From the NCBI GenBank assembly GCA_964006375.1, contig OZ023269.1:132610047-132674046 (forward strand): a stretch of 64,000 nucleotides of DNA, written 5' to 3'. Made by a program: the position numbers and the translations under genes. Below, one piece after another: positions 9,574 to 21,263 of this stretch. Source of the DNA: Tillus elongatus (Eukaryota > Arthropoda > Insecta > Coleoptera > Cleridae). The notes under the pieces are model-generated. The model saw nothing but the letters and a program-made list of their open reading frames with translations, searched no databases and was not told the DNA's origin. Positions within the stretch are counted from its first letter, which is position 1. Every line of letters begins with the position of its first letter.

Positions 9574-12434
9574 AAGTCATACAAGGCAATGTAGTTAGGG
9601 GAAGAGTGGCAATGGACCTTATGCACAAAATAGCTGAACACGAAAATGCAGATGATTATGGCTGAACCAAACAGAAAGAAAGCAATCAACAGAAAACTGC
9701 ACATGGACAACAAGATGGACGTGGCTATGGTGATAAGGAACCCGCAACTAAGAGTACGAGGATTAGGGGTAGGAAATGGATACGCATAGATGGAACTAGC
9801 AGACGCTGTGATCTATGGCTGCTGCACCTCCCCAAATGTGGATGTGGAAACATATACTGAACACTTAGCAGCGCTGCGAACAGATATGAACAAACAAACA
9901 AAAGAGATAATCGTTGGCGGTGACTTCAACTCAAAATCGTACATGTGGGAGTCTGATGTGGAAGACAACAGAGGCAGAATACTATCGGAATGGCTAGCAG
10001 ATGAAAATCTGATAGCTCTCAACGAGGGAGTGACTCAGACATTCATAAGGGGCGCTTCCAAATCGCACATAGACCTAACATTTGGCACTAAAAACATCAG
10101 TAAACGGGTGAGCAAATGGAAGGATCTAGATGAAGAAACACTGACCTTCCACCAACACATCGTGTATGAAATAAAACAAAAGGGAGCGAGACAACATAAT
10201 ACCAGTAGAGTAAAGGGGACTGGATCGTCAAAAAAGAGCAAATCTGTGAAGTTGTACAGGAAGTCGGAACGAAAATGAAGCAATGCCATAACAGAATAAC
10301 AGACCCAAAGGGTCTGGGCGAAGCCATTACAAAAGCTTGTGATAAAGTACAGAAAAAAAAAGAGGCATCAGAAACAAAAAACAAACGGGTGCATTGGTGG
10401 ACGGAGGACATCGCAAAGGAAAGAAGAACATGTACAAAAGCAAAAAGAACATTGGACAAGGGAGAACAAGAAAAACGACCAAGCGCAGAAAGAAGCCAAA
10501 GGTAATTACAGAGAAAGCCGTTCAAACCTAAAAAAAGCCATAGCCAAGACTCAATCTGATGCCTGGAAAAAAGTAGTAGATGAGGTAGAACACGACACAT
10601 CGGGAAAAGGATATAAAATTGTAATGGACAAGCTAATAAGAGCCCCTGTAACAGAACAGCGAACGTGGCACAAACACTATTCCCTGAACATATGGTAAGT
10701 GAATGGGATAGAATCCAAACCAACAAAGCTGAAATAGCTCTCTTTACCAAAAAGAGCTTCTTGAAGCAATTAGTAAAATAAAGGAAGAAAAGGCTCTAGG
10801 ACCAGACAAGATATCCCCTGAAATTATAAATGCGGTTGTTAGAGCACACTTGGAGAAGATGCTAGAAATCCTAAACAGTCTCCTGATTGAAGGAATTTTC
10901 CCCAAAGAATGGAAAACTGCGGAGCTCGTGCTCATTGAGAAAACCATGCAAGGGCAAGTAAAAAAGAGGTACAGACCCATCTGTCTTTTAAATTTTCTGG
11001 GGAAAGTACTGGAACAATTGCTTCCCAGAAGACTGACATGGGAAATTGAATGAACTGGTGACCGTGACGAGGAACAATGTGGATTTAGAGCCAAGGAGAT
11101 AATATATGCCAATGAAAGCCAATGAAAGGGCTGTAGAAAAAGATGCGTTCTCATAAGAGTGGACGTCCGTAACGCTTTCAATTCCGCCCCATGGAGTGGA
11201 ATATTGGAAGAAATTAAAAAGAGGCGAATAGCACTCTGCATACATAACATAATAGCAAGCTACCTAGAGGACAGACGGCTCTCCATTGGAAGTACTGAAA
11301 AATGAGGATGACGTGCGGAGTGCCCCAAAGGCCCGTACTGGGTCCAACACTCTGGAACCTCTATTATGGTGGTACTTTTAGGAGCCCCGTACCCCGAAGA
11401 GTAAAGCTGATTGGGTATGCAGATGACCTAGCTGTTGTGGTTACAGGTAAGGACCAGGAAGAGCTAAGGAATAAGTCCAATGCCGCCCTAAGATGCGTCA
11501 CAAAGTGACTGAACAGTAAAAAACTGAGCCTGGTCCCGCAGAAAACTGAACTGGTGGTGTCCTTGCAGGAGGTCGAAGAGTTCACGAGGTCGCAGTTAAA
11601 GTGGAAGACATGACAAGAAGTCAAGGAAATACACAATACCTGGGAATTATATTAGATATAAATATGAGAATGGGTCAGCATGTATAAAAGATAGCATCAA
11701 AAGCTGAAAAAGCAATAGGAAGCCTAAGCAGACTACTACCTAACACCAGAAGCCCCCGAGGGGGAATCAGAAGGGTACTCCTTGCAATTTCTCAATCAAT
11801 AATCATGTATTAAACGGTAATATGGCAACGGGCCATAAAGCAAATGTACGGAGATATTCTGCTAGGGGTACAAAGGAAAGCTACAATAAGGATTGCCTGC
11901 GCCTACAGAACCACCTCAACAGCGGCACTGCTAGTCATAGCTAAAACACCACCAATCCATCTGTCGGTAGAGGAAAGCTGTGCCATACACAACGGGATTA
12001 ACAAAGAAAGAGCAAGGGAGATAACGATGGAGAAATGGCAGCGGGAGTGGAAAGTAGAGACCAACAAGGGACAGTGGACAAAAAGACTGATAACCAACTT
12101 AAAGAACTGGGTGGATAGAAGGCATGGTGAAGTGGATTACTATACCACCCAGATGATTTCCTAGCATGGGTGCTTCCAGTATTACAGGCACAGATTCAAA
12201 GTGGCTGAAAGTCAAGAGTGCATATACTGTGGCGAGCTGGATACGGCTGAACACACGTTTTTCGAATGCCCAAGATGGGAAGAAAACAGGAGAGAAGTGG
12301 TGAACGATGTAGGACGATTAACTCCAGAAACAATAGTAGAGAAAATGCTGGTCAACGAACACAGCTGGAAAGCCATAAGCAAGTTTACCAAGAACATCCT
12401 AAGTGTAAAGGAGAAGGACCTGAGAAGCCGATAA
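9570..12434 (+). pseudogene. LINE ORF2: endonuclease / reverse transcriptase (broken)
   Basis: The start ATG at 9570 overlaps the ORF1 stop (ATGA). The product begins MKVIQGNVVRGRVAMDLMHK. After a frameshift near 9650 comes the endonuclease: AEPN (catalytic Glu), a TAG at 9787, then ELADAVIYGCCTSPN, GGDFNSKSYMWESD, and RGASKSHIDLTF at about 10049-10084. Then RVHWWTEDIAKERR, SDAWKKVVDEVEHDTSGKGY and GPDKISPEII (start of the reverse transcriptase), RYRPICLLNFLGKVLEQLL, EEQCGFRAKE, IRVDVRNAFNSAPW (first catalytic Asp), GVPQRPVLGPTLWN (usual PQG is PQR) and GYADDLAVVV with an intact YADD (11416-11427). The C-terminal part has WDRR-like spacing, YYTTQMIS-stop-HGCF, and the Cys/His motif CIYCGELDTAEHTFFECPRW, ending in TAA at 12432. 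At least six frameshifts or stops break the frame. Confidence 0.85.
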
Positions 12435-12582
12435 AACGGAATACACCCTAGAAGAACGTATGAAGGGGGCCCGAACAGCCTACTTTACAGACTTTCTTGA
12501 AGTAATGCTCCTAGACAGTTCCGAGAAAGTCGAATAACTAGAGAAAAGGGGGCGTTTAGCCGGTAAAAATCGGGCACTATCT
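12435..12582 (+). other. LINE 3' untranslated region
   Basis: Continues directly from the ORF2 stop without a new coding signal. It contains GAGAAAAGGGGGCGTTTAGC and CCGGTAAAAATCGGGCACTA, the kind of short 3' region found after ORF2 in R1-like elements. It merges into copy C of the 194-bp repeat. Confidence 0.55.
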
Positions 12583-12716
12583 GACAAAAGGGCCATTAGA
12601 GGAGTCAGGTGTCCATGAGGATTTCCCTTCCAACATAAAAAAACTATAGGAATATCCAGACCAAACTACTTACACTAGAATAGTTTCTAACAAACTTTTA
12701 TTATTAATATTCAATG
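12583..12716 (+). repeat. 194-bp repeat, copy C (partial)
   Basis: Aligns with the right two-thirds of copies A and B: AGGAGTCAGG, AGGAATATCCAGACCAAACT, ACACTAGAATAGTTTCTAAC and TTTTATTATTAATATTCA. The last bases run into the first satellite unit at TTTAAACATG. The left part is more diverged than in A and B. Confidence 0.7.
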
Positions 12717-14768
12717 TTTTTTAAACATGTACCCATGAAAAGAACACTAGGAGCCAAATATAAAGGTTGTCTTCCAAAATTTTAATTGGATTTTAGATAT
12801 TTTTTATAGACTTTTACTTCTTTAATTTTGCTATTGATTATCATTACACTTTTATTTTATTTTAATGTGTTTACGGCGGTGATTGCAACTCTGCATACTG
12901 GTATTTAACTTGACTTGTGTACACACAAAAAAATCATTTCATTAGTCGGTAAGTGTTTCACATGCATTTCCTCTACTTTAATTGTAAAATATGGTGGGTT
13001 GAATTGAGTAATTAAAATTGTTCTTCTCTTTTATAGGCAGTATATTTATTATCATTAATATTTATTTCAGGAAGAACCTTACAATGAGGTGGCGCTTATT
13101 CTTAGTGAGCCTGATAAATATGATATTAAGGTATTTTTGGTCTTATTAGGAGGAAGGGATGCCTATAAAAGCAACGTACAGCTTCGAGAATGATTTAAGT
13201 TATAAATGGTAGCTTGGCAAAATGGAACACAGCTTTAAAGTTTGTCAAGAAGAAGTTGTAGTCATGGCTCCTAATGGTTCCCTTCATTTAAACAGGTGGC
13301 CATGAAAAGAACACTAGGAGCCAGATATGAAGGTAGTCTTCCAAAATTTTAATTGGATTTTAGATATTTTTTTATAAACTTTTACTTTTTTAATTTTGCT
13401 ATGGATTAACATTTTACTTTTATTTCATTTTAATGTGTTTACAGCGGTGATTGCTACTCTGCTTACTGGTATTTAACTTGACTTGTGTACAAAAGAAAAC
13501 ATTTCATAAGTTGGTAAATGTTTCTCAGGCAGTTCCTCTACTTTTATTGTAAAATATGGTGGGTTGAATTGAGTTATCCAAATTGTTTTTCTCTTTTATA
13601 GACAGTATTTTTTTATCCTTAATATTTATTTCAGGAAGAACCTTACAATGAGGTGGCCCTTACTCTTAGTGAGACTGATAAATATGATATTAAGGTATTT
13701 TTGGTCTTATTAGGAGGAATGGATGCCTATAAAGGCAACGTACAGCTTCGAGAATGATTTAAGTTATAAATGGTAGCTTGGCAAAATGGAACACAGCTTT
13801 AAAGCTTGTCAAGAAGAAGTTGTAGTCACGGCTCCTAATGGTTCCCTTCGTTTAAACAGGTGGCCATGAAAAGAACACTAGGAGCCAGATATGAAGGTAG
13901 TCTTCCAAAATTTTAATTGGATTTTAGATATTTTTTATAAACTTTTACTTTTTTAATTTTGCTATCGATTATCATTTTACTTTTATTTCATTTTAATTTG
14001 TTTACAGCGGTGATTGCTACTCTGCTTACTGGTATTTAACTTGACTTGTGTACAAAAGAAAACATTTCATAAGTCGGTAAATGTTTGTCAGGCAGTTCCT
14101 CTACTTTTATTGTAAAATATGGTGGGTTGAATTGAGTTATCCAAATTGTTTTTCTCTTTCATAGACAGTATATTTATTATCATTAATATTCATTTCACGA
14201 AGAACCTTACAACGAGGTGGCCCTTACTCTTAGTGAGACTGATAAATATGATATTAAGGTATTTTCGCTCTCATTAGGAGGAAGGGATGCCTATAAAAGC
14301 AACGTACAGCTTCGAGAATGATTTAAGTTATAAATGGTAGCTTGGCAAAATGGAACACAGCTTTAAAAGTTGTCAAGAATAAGTTGTCGTAGTCACGGCT
14401 CCTAATGGTTCCCTTCGTTTAAACAGGTGCCCATGAAAAGAACACTAGGAGCCAGATATAAAGGTAGTCTTCCAAAATGTTAATTGGATTTTAGACATTT
14501 TTTAATAAACTTTTACATTTTTAATTTTTCTATTGATTATCATTTCACTTTTATTTTATTTTAATGTGTTTACGGTGGTGATTGCTACTCTGCATACTGG
14601 TATTTAACTTGACTTGTGTGCATGCAAAAAAATCATTTCATTAGCCGGTAAATGTTTCTCAGGCATTTCCTTTACTTTTATTGTAAAATATGGTGGGTTG
14701 AATTGAGTTACCAAAATTGTTATTTTCGTTTATAGACAGTATTTTTTTATCCTTAATATTTATTTCAG

Positions 14769-15025
14769 GAAGAACCTTACAATGAGGTGGCCCTTACTCT
14801 TAGTGAGACTGATAAATATGATATTAAGGTATTTTCGCTCTCATTAGGAGGAAGGGATGCCTATAAAAGCAACGTACAGCTTCGAGAATGGTTTAAGTTA
14901 GAAATGGTAGCTTGGCAAAATGGAACACAGCTTTAAAGTTTGTCAAGAAGAAGTTGTAGTCATGGCTCCTAATGGTTCCCTTCGTTTAAACAGGTACCCA
15001 TGAAAAGAACACTAGGAGCCAGATA
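14769..15025 (+). other. exon-like block inside a satellite unit (best-preserved frame)
   Basis: In each unit a block of about 265 bp starts after a 3'-splice-like TTTATTTCAG and ends before a 5'-splice-like AAG|GTAGTC or AAG|GTATTC. In this unit the first 55 codons are open: EEPYNEVALTLSETDKYDIK, then LGGRDAYKSNVQLREWFKLE and MVAWQNGTQL. A later part of the block, in another frame, reads VCQEEVVVKAPNGSLRLNRY in many units. In most other units the codon after WFKL is TAA instead of GAA. No protein family was recognised, and other units have CACG in place of CAGG at the acceptor. It may be a decayed exon captured when the satellite arose. There is no evidence that it is used. Confidence 0.3.
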
Positions 15026-16707
15026 TAAAGGTATTCTTCCAAAATTTTAATTGGATTTTAGATATTTTTTATAAACTTTTACATTTTTAATTTTTCTATT
15101 GATTATCATTTAACTTTTATTTTATTTTAATGTGTTTACAGCGGTGATTGCTACTCTGCTTACTGGTATTTAACTTGACTTGTGTACAAAAGAAAACGTT
15201 TCATAAGTCGGTAAATGTTTCTCAGGCAGTTCCTCTACTTTTATTGTAAAATATGGTGGGTTGAATTGAGTTATCAAAATTGTTATTCTCGTTTATAGAC
15301 AGTATTTTTTTATCCTTAATATTTATTTCAGGAAGAACCTTACAATGAGGTGGCCCTTACTCTTAGTGAGACTGGTAAATATGATATTAAGGTATTTTTG
15401 GTCTCATTAGGAGGAAGGGATGCCTATAAAAGCAACGTACAGCTTCGAGAATGATTTAAGTTATAAATGGTAGCTTGGCAAAATGGAACACAGCTTTAAA
15501 AGTTGTCAAGAATAAGTTGTCGTAGTCACGGCTCCTAATGGTTCCCTTCGTTTAAACAAGTGCTCATGAAAAGAACACTAGGAGCCAGATATAAAGGTAG
15601 TCTTTGAAAATTTTAATTGGATTTTAGATATTTTTTTATAAACTTTTACATTTTTAATTTTTCTATTGATTATCATTTCACTTTTATTTTATTTTAATGT
15701 GTTTACGGTGGTGATTGCTACTCTGCATACTGGTATTTAACTTGACTTGTGTGCACGCAAAAAAATCATTACATTAGTCGGTAAATGTTTCTCAGGCATT
15801 TCCTTTACTTTTATTGTAAAATATGGTGGGTTGAATTGAGTAATTAAAATTGTTCTTCTCTTTTATAGGCAGTATATATTAATTATCATTAATATTTATT
15901 TCAGGAAGAACCTTACAATGAGGTGGCCCTTACTCTTAGCGAGACTGATAAATATGATATTAAGGTATTTTTGGTCTCATTAGGAGGAAGGGATGCCTAT
16001 AAAAGCAACGTACAGCTTCGAGAATGGTTTAAGTTATAAATGGTAGCTTGGCAAAATGGAACACAGCTTTAAAGTTTGTCAAGAATAAGTTGTCGTAGTC
16101 ACGGCTCCTAATGGTTCCCTTCGTTTAAACAGGTGCCCATGAAAAGAACACTAGGAGCCAGATGTAAAGGTAGTCTTCCAAATTTTTAATTGGATTTTAG
16201 ACATTTTTTTATAAACTTTTACATTTTTAATTTTTCTATTGATTATCATTACACTTTTATTTTATTTTAATGTGTTTACGGCGGTGATTGCTACTCTGCA
16301 TACTGGTATTTAACTTGACTTGTGTACATAAAAAAATACATTTAATTAGTCGGTAAATCTTTCTCAGACATTTTCTCTACTTTTATTGTAAAATATGGTG
16401 GGTTGAATTGAGTAATTAAAATTGTTTTTCTCTTTTACAGGCAGTATATTTATTACCATTAATATTCATTTCACGAAGAACCTTACAATGAGGTGGCCCT
16501 TACTCTTAGTGAGACTGATAAATGAAATATTAAGGTATTTTCGCTCTCATTAGGAGGAAGGGATGCCTATAAAAGCAACGTACAGCTTCGAGAATGGTTT
16601 AAGTTATAAATGGAAGCCTGGCAAAATGGAACACAGCTTTAAAAGTTGTCAAGAATAAGTTGTCGTAGTCACGGCTCCTAATGGTTCCCTTCGTTTAAAC
16701 AGGTGCC

Positions 16708-18983
16708 CATGAAAAGAACACTAGGAGCCAGATATAAAGGTAGTCTTCCAAAATGTTAATTGGATTTTAGACATTTTTTTATAAACTTTTACATTTTTAA
16801 TTTTTCTATTGATTATCATTTCACTTTTATTTTATTTTAATGTGTTTACGGTGGTGATTGCTACTCTGCATACTGGTATTTAACTTGACTTGTGTGCACG
16901 CAAAAAAAATCATTTCATTAGTCGGTAAATGTTTCTCAGGCATTTCCTTTACTTTTATTGTAAAATATGGTGGGTTGAATTGAGTAATTAAAATTGTTCT
17001 TCTCTTTTATAGGCAGTATATTTATTATCATTAATATTCATTTCACGAAGAACCTTACAATGAGGTGGCCCTTACTCTTAGTGAGACTGATAAATATGAT
17101 ATTAAGGTATTTTTGGTCTTATTAGGAGGAATGGATGCCTATAAAAGCAACGTACAGCTTCGAGAATGGTTTAGGTTATAAATGGTAGCTTGGCAAAATG
17201 GATCACAGCTTTAAAGTTTGTCAAGAATAAGTTGTCGTAGTCACGGCTCTTAATGGTTCCCTTCGTTTAAACAGGTGCCCATGAAAAGAACACTAGGCGC
17301 CAAATATAAAGGTAGTCTTCCAAAATTTTAATTGGATTTTAGATATTTTTTATAAACTCTTACTTTTTTAATTTTTCTAATGATTTTCATTTCACTTTTA
17401 TTTTATTTTAATGTGTTTACGGCGGTGATTGCTACTTTGCATATCTGTATTTAACTTGACTTGTGTACAAAAGAAAACATTTCATAAGTCGGTAAATGTT
17501 TGTCAGGCAGTTCCTCTACTTTAATTGTAAAATATGGTGTGTTGAATTGAGTTATCAAAATTGTTATTCTCGTTTATAGACAGTATTTTTTTATCCTTAA
17601 TATTTATTTCAGGAAGAACCTTACAATGAGGTGGCCCTTACTCTTAGTGAGACTGGTAAATATGATATTAAGGTATTTTTGGTCTCATTAGGAGGAAGGG
17701 ATGCCTATAAAAGCAACGTACAGCTTCGAGAATGATTTAAGTTATAAATGGTAGCTTGGCAAAATGGAACACAGCTTTAAAAGTTGTCAAGAATAAGTTG
17801 TCGTAGTCACGGCTCCTAATGGTTCCCTTCGTTTAAACAGGTGCCCATGAAAAGAACACTAGGAGCCAGATATAAAGGTAGTCTTCCAAAATGTTAATTG
17901 GATTTTAGACATTTTTTTATAAACTTTTACATTTTTAATTTTTCTATTGATTATCATTACACTTTTATTTTATTTTAATGTGTTTACGGCGGTGATTGCT
18001 ACTTTGCATACTGGTATTTAACTTGACTTGTGTGCACGCAAAAAAATCATTTCATTAGTCGGTAAATGTTTCTCAGGCATTTCCTCTACTTTTATTGTAA
18101 AATATGGTGGGTTGAATTGAGTAATTAAAATTGTTCTTCTCTTTTATAGGCAGTATATTTATTATCATTAATATTCATTTCACGAAGAACCTTACAATGA
18201 GGTGGCCCTTACTCTTAGTGAGACTGATAAATATGATATTAAGGTATTTTTGGTCTTATTAGGAGGAATGGATGCCTATAAAAGCAACGTACAGCTTCGA
18301 GAATGGTTTAGGTTATAAATGGTAGCTTGGCAAAATGGATCACAGCTTTAAAGTTTGTCAAGAATAAGTTGTCGTAGTCACGGCTCTTAATGGTTCCCTT
18401 CGTTTAAACAGGTGCCCATGAAAAGAACACTAGGCGCCAAATATAAAGGTAGTCTTCCAAAATTTTAATTGGATTTTAGATATTTTTTATAAACTCTTAC
18501 TTTTTTAATTTTTCTAATGATTTTCATTTCACTTTTATTTTATTTTAATGTGTTTACGGCGGTGATTGCTACTTTGCATATCTGTATTTAACTTGACTTG
18601 TGTACAAAAGAAAACATTTCATAAGTCGGTAAATGTTTCTCAGGCATTTCCTCTACTTTTATTGTAAAATATGGTGGGTTGAATTGAGTAATTAAAATTG
18701 TTCTTCTCTTTTATAGGCAGTATATTTATTATCATTAATATTCATTTCACGAAGAACCTGACAACGAGGTGGCCCTTACTCTCAGTGAGACTGATAAATA
18801 TGATATTAAGGTATTTTTAGTCTTATTAGGAGGAATGGATGCCTATAAAAGCAACGTACAGCTTCGAGAAGGGTTTAAGTTATAAATGGTAACTTGGAAA
18901 AATGGACCACAGCTTTAAAATTTGTCAAGAATAAGTTGTCGTAGTCACGGCTCCTAATGGTTCCCTTCGTTTAAACAGGTGCC
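16708..18983 (+). repeat. local two-unit duplication in the array margin, period about 1137 bp
   Basis: Private variants recur at the same offset: CACTAGGCGCCAAATATAAA at about 17290 and 18427, GGTTTAGGTTATAAATGG at about 17167 and 18304, and GGATCACAGC at about 17200 and 18337. Elsewhere these positions read AGGAGCC, TTTAAGTTATAAATGG and GGAACACAGC. So one dimer of units was duplicated in tandem after the variants arose. Confidence 0.85.
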
Positions 18984-21263
18984 CATGAAAAGAACACTAG
19001 GAGCCAGATATAAAGGTAGTCTTCCAAAATGTTAATTGGATTTTAGACATTTTTTTATAAACTTTTACATTTTTAATTTTTCTATTGATTATCATTACAC
19101 TTTTATTTTATTTTAATGTGTTTACGGCGGTGATTGCTACTTTGCATACTGGTATTTAACTTGACTTGTGTGCACGCAAAAAAATCATTTCATTAGTCGG
19201 TAAATGTTTCTCAGGCATTTCCTCTACTTTTATTGTAAAATATGGTGGGTTGAATTGAGTAGTTAAAATTGTTCTTCTCTTTTATAGGCAGTATATATTA
19301 ATTATCATTAATATTTATTTCAGGAAGAACCTTACAACGAGGTGGCCCTTACTCTTAGTGAGACTGATAAATATGATATTAAGGTATTTTTGCTCTCATT
19401 AGGAGGAAGGGATGCCTATAAAAGCAACGTACAGCTTCGAGAATGATTTAAGTTATAAATGGTAGCTTGGCAAAATGGAACACAGCTTTAAAAGTTGTCA
19501 AAAATAAGTTGTCGTAGTCACGGCTCCTAATGGTACCCTTCGCTTAAACAGGTGCCCATGAAAGGAACACTAGGAGACAGATATAAAGGTAGTCTTCCAA
19601 AATTTTAATTGGATTTTAGACATTTTTTTATAAACTTTTACATTTTTAATTTTTCTATTGATTATCATTTCACTTTTATTTTATTTTAATGTGTTTACGG
19701 TGGTGATTGCTACTCTGCATACTGGTATTTAACTTGACTTGTGTGCACGCAAAAAAATCATTTCATTAGTCGGTAAATGTTTCTCAGGCATTTCCTTTAC
19801 TTTTATTGTAAAATATGGTGGGTTGAATTGAGTAATTAAAATTGTTCTTCTTTTTTATAGGCAGGATATTTATTATCATTAATATTCATTTCACGAAGAA
19901 CCTTACAATGAGGTGGCCCTTACTCTTAGTGAGACTGATAAATATGATATTAAGGTATTTTTGGTCTTATTAGGAGGAAGGGATGCCTATAAAAGCAACG
20001 TACAGCTTCGAGAATGGTTTAAGTTATAAATGGTAGCTGGGCAAAATGGAACACAGCTTTAAAGTTTGTCAAGAAAAAGTTGTAGTCATGGCTCTAATGG
20101 TTCCCTTCGTTTAAACAGGTACCCATGAAAAGAACACTAGGAGCCAGATATAAAGATAGTCTTTGAAAATTTTAATTGGATTTTACATATTTTTTTATAA
20201 ACTTTTACATATTTAATTTTTCTATTGATTATCATTTCACTTTTATTTTATTTTAATGTGTTTACGGTGGTGATTGCTACTCTGCATACTGGTATTTAAC
20301 TTGACTTGTGTACAAAAAGAACAAATCATTTCATAAGTCGGTATATGTTTCTCATACATTTCCTCTACTTTAATTGTAAAATATGGTGGGTTGAATTGAG
20401 TAGTTAAAATTGTTCTTCTCTTTTATAGGCAGTATATATTAATTATCATTAATATTTATTTCAGGAAGAACCTTACAATGAGGTGGCCCTTACTCATAGT
20501 GAGACTGATAAATATGATATTAAGGTATTTTTGGTCTCATTAGGAGGAAGGGATGCCTATAAAAGCAACGTACAGCTTCGAGAATGGTTTAAGTTATAAA
20601 TGGTAGCTTGGCAAAATGGAACACAGCTTTAAAGTTTGTCAAGAAGAAGTTGTAGTCAAGGCTCCTAATGGTTCCCTTCGTTTAAACAGGTACCCATGAA
20701 AAGAACACTAGGACCCAGATATGAAGGTAGTCTTCCAAAATTTTAATTGAATTTTAGATATTTTTTTATAAACTCTTACTTTCTTAATTTTTCTATTGAT
20801 TTTCATTTCACTTTTATTTTATTTTAATGTGTTTATGGCGGTGATTGCTACTCTGCATACTGGTATTTAACCTGACTTGTGTACACATAAAAAAATACAT
20901 TTAATTAGTCGGTAAATGTTTCTCAGGCATTTTCTCTACTTTTATTGTAAAATATGGTGGGTTGAATTGATTAATTAAAATTGTTTTTCTCTTTTATAGG
21001 CAGTATATTTATTACCATTAATATTCATTTCACGAAGAACCTTACAATGAGGTGGCCCTTACTCTTAGTGAGACTGATAAATATAATATTAAGGTATTTT
21101 CGCTCTCATTAGGAGGAAGGGATGCCTATAAAAGCAACGTACAGCTTCGAGAATGGTTTAAGTTATAAATGGAAGCTTGGCAAAATGGAACACAGCTTTA
21201 AAGTTTGTCAAGAAGAAGTTGTAGTCAAGGCTCCTAATGGTTCCCTTCGTTTAAACAGGTACC

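Larger units (their letters stand above)
8411..12640 (+). mobile_element. R1-clade-like non-LTR retrotransposon, nearly full length, decayed
   Basis: The order of parts is ORF1 (gag-like, with zinc knuckles), ORF2 (endonuclease, reverse transcriptase, C-terminal Cys/His motif) and a short 3' untranslated region. The whole is about 4.2 kb. The style of the endonuclease motifs (AEPN, GDFN, FIRGASKSHIDLTF) and of the reverse transcriptase is that of the R1 clade. Copies of the 194-bp repeat lie on both sides (A and B to the left, C to the right). Many stops and frameshifts show it is dead. The exact ends are not defined: no target-site duplication could be assigned with confidence. It is antisense to kcc. 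Confidence 0.8.
12717..21263 (+). repeat. satellite array, diverged left margin (units 1-15)
   Basis: Unit lengths vary here (554-577 bp: 577, 554, 567, 567, 566, 573, 570, 572, 566, 571, 567, 573, 567, 571, 569) and do not follow the repeating length pattern of the interior. Unit-specific substitutions are more frequent. The first unit begins TTTTAAACATG instead of CGTTTAAACAGG. One local exception is units 8-9 and 10-11, which form a recent two-unit duplication. Confidence 0.8.

Noticed and set aside
8356..11636. Several 60-217-codon minus-strand frames opposite the LINE
   Set aside because: Antisense shadows of an A-rich coding strand; the plus strand carries the recognisable retrotransposon motifs.
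14999..15100. Start codon at the anchor CATGAAAAGAACACTAGG as a small gene in each satellite unit
   Set aside because: The frame MKRTLGARY closes within about 20 codons in every unit examined and has no similarity known to me.
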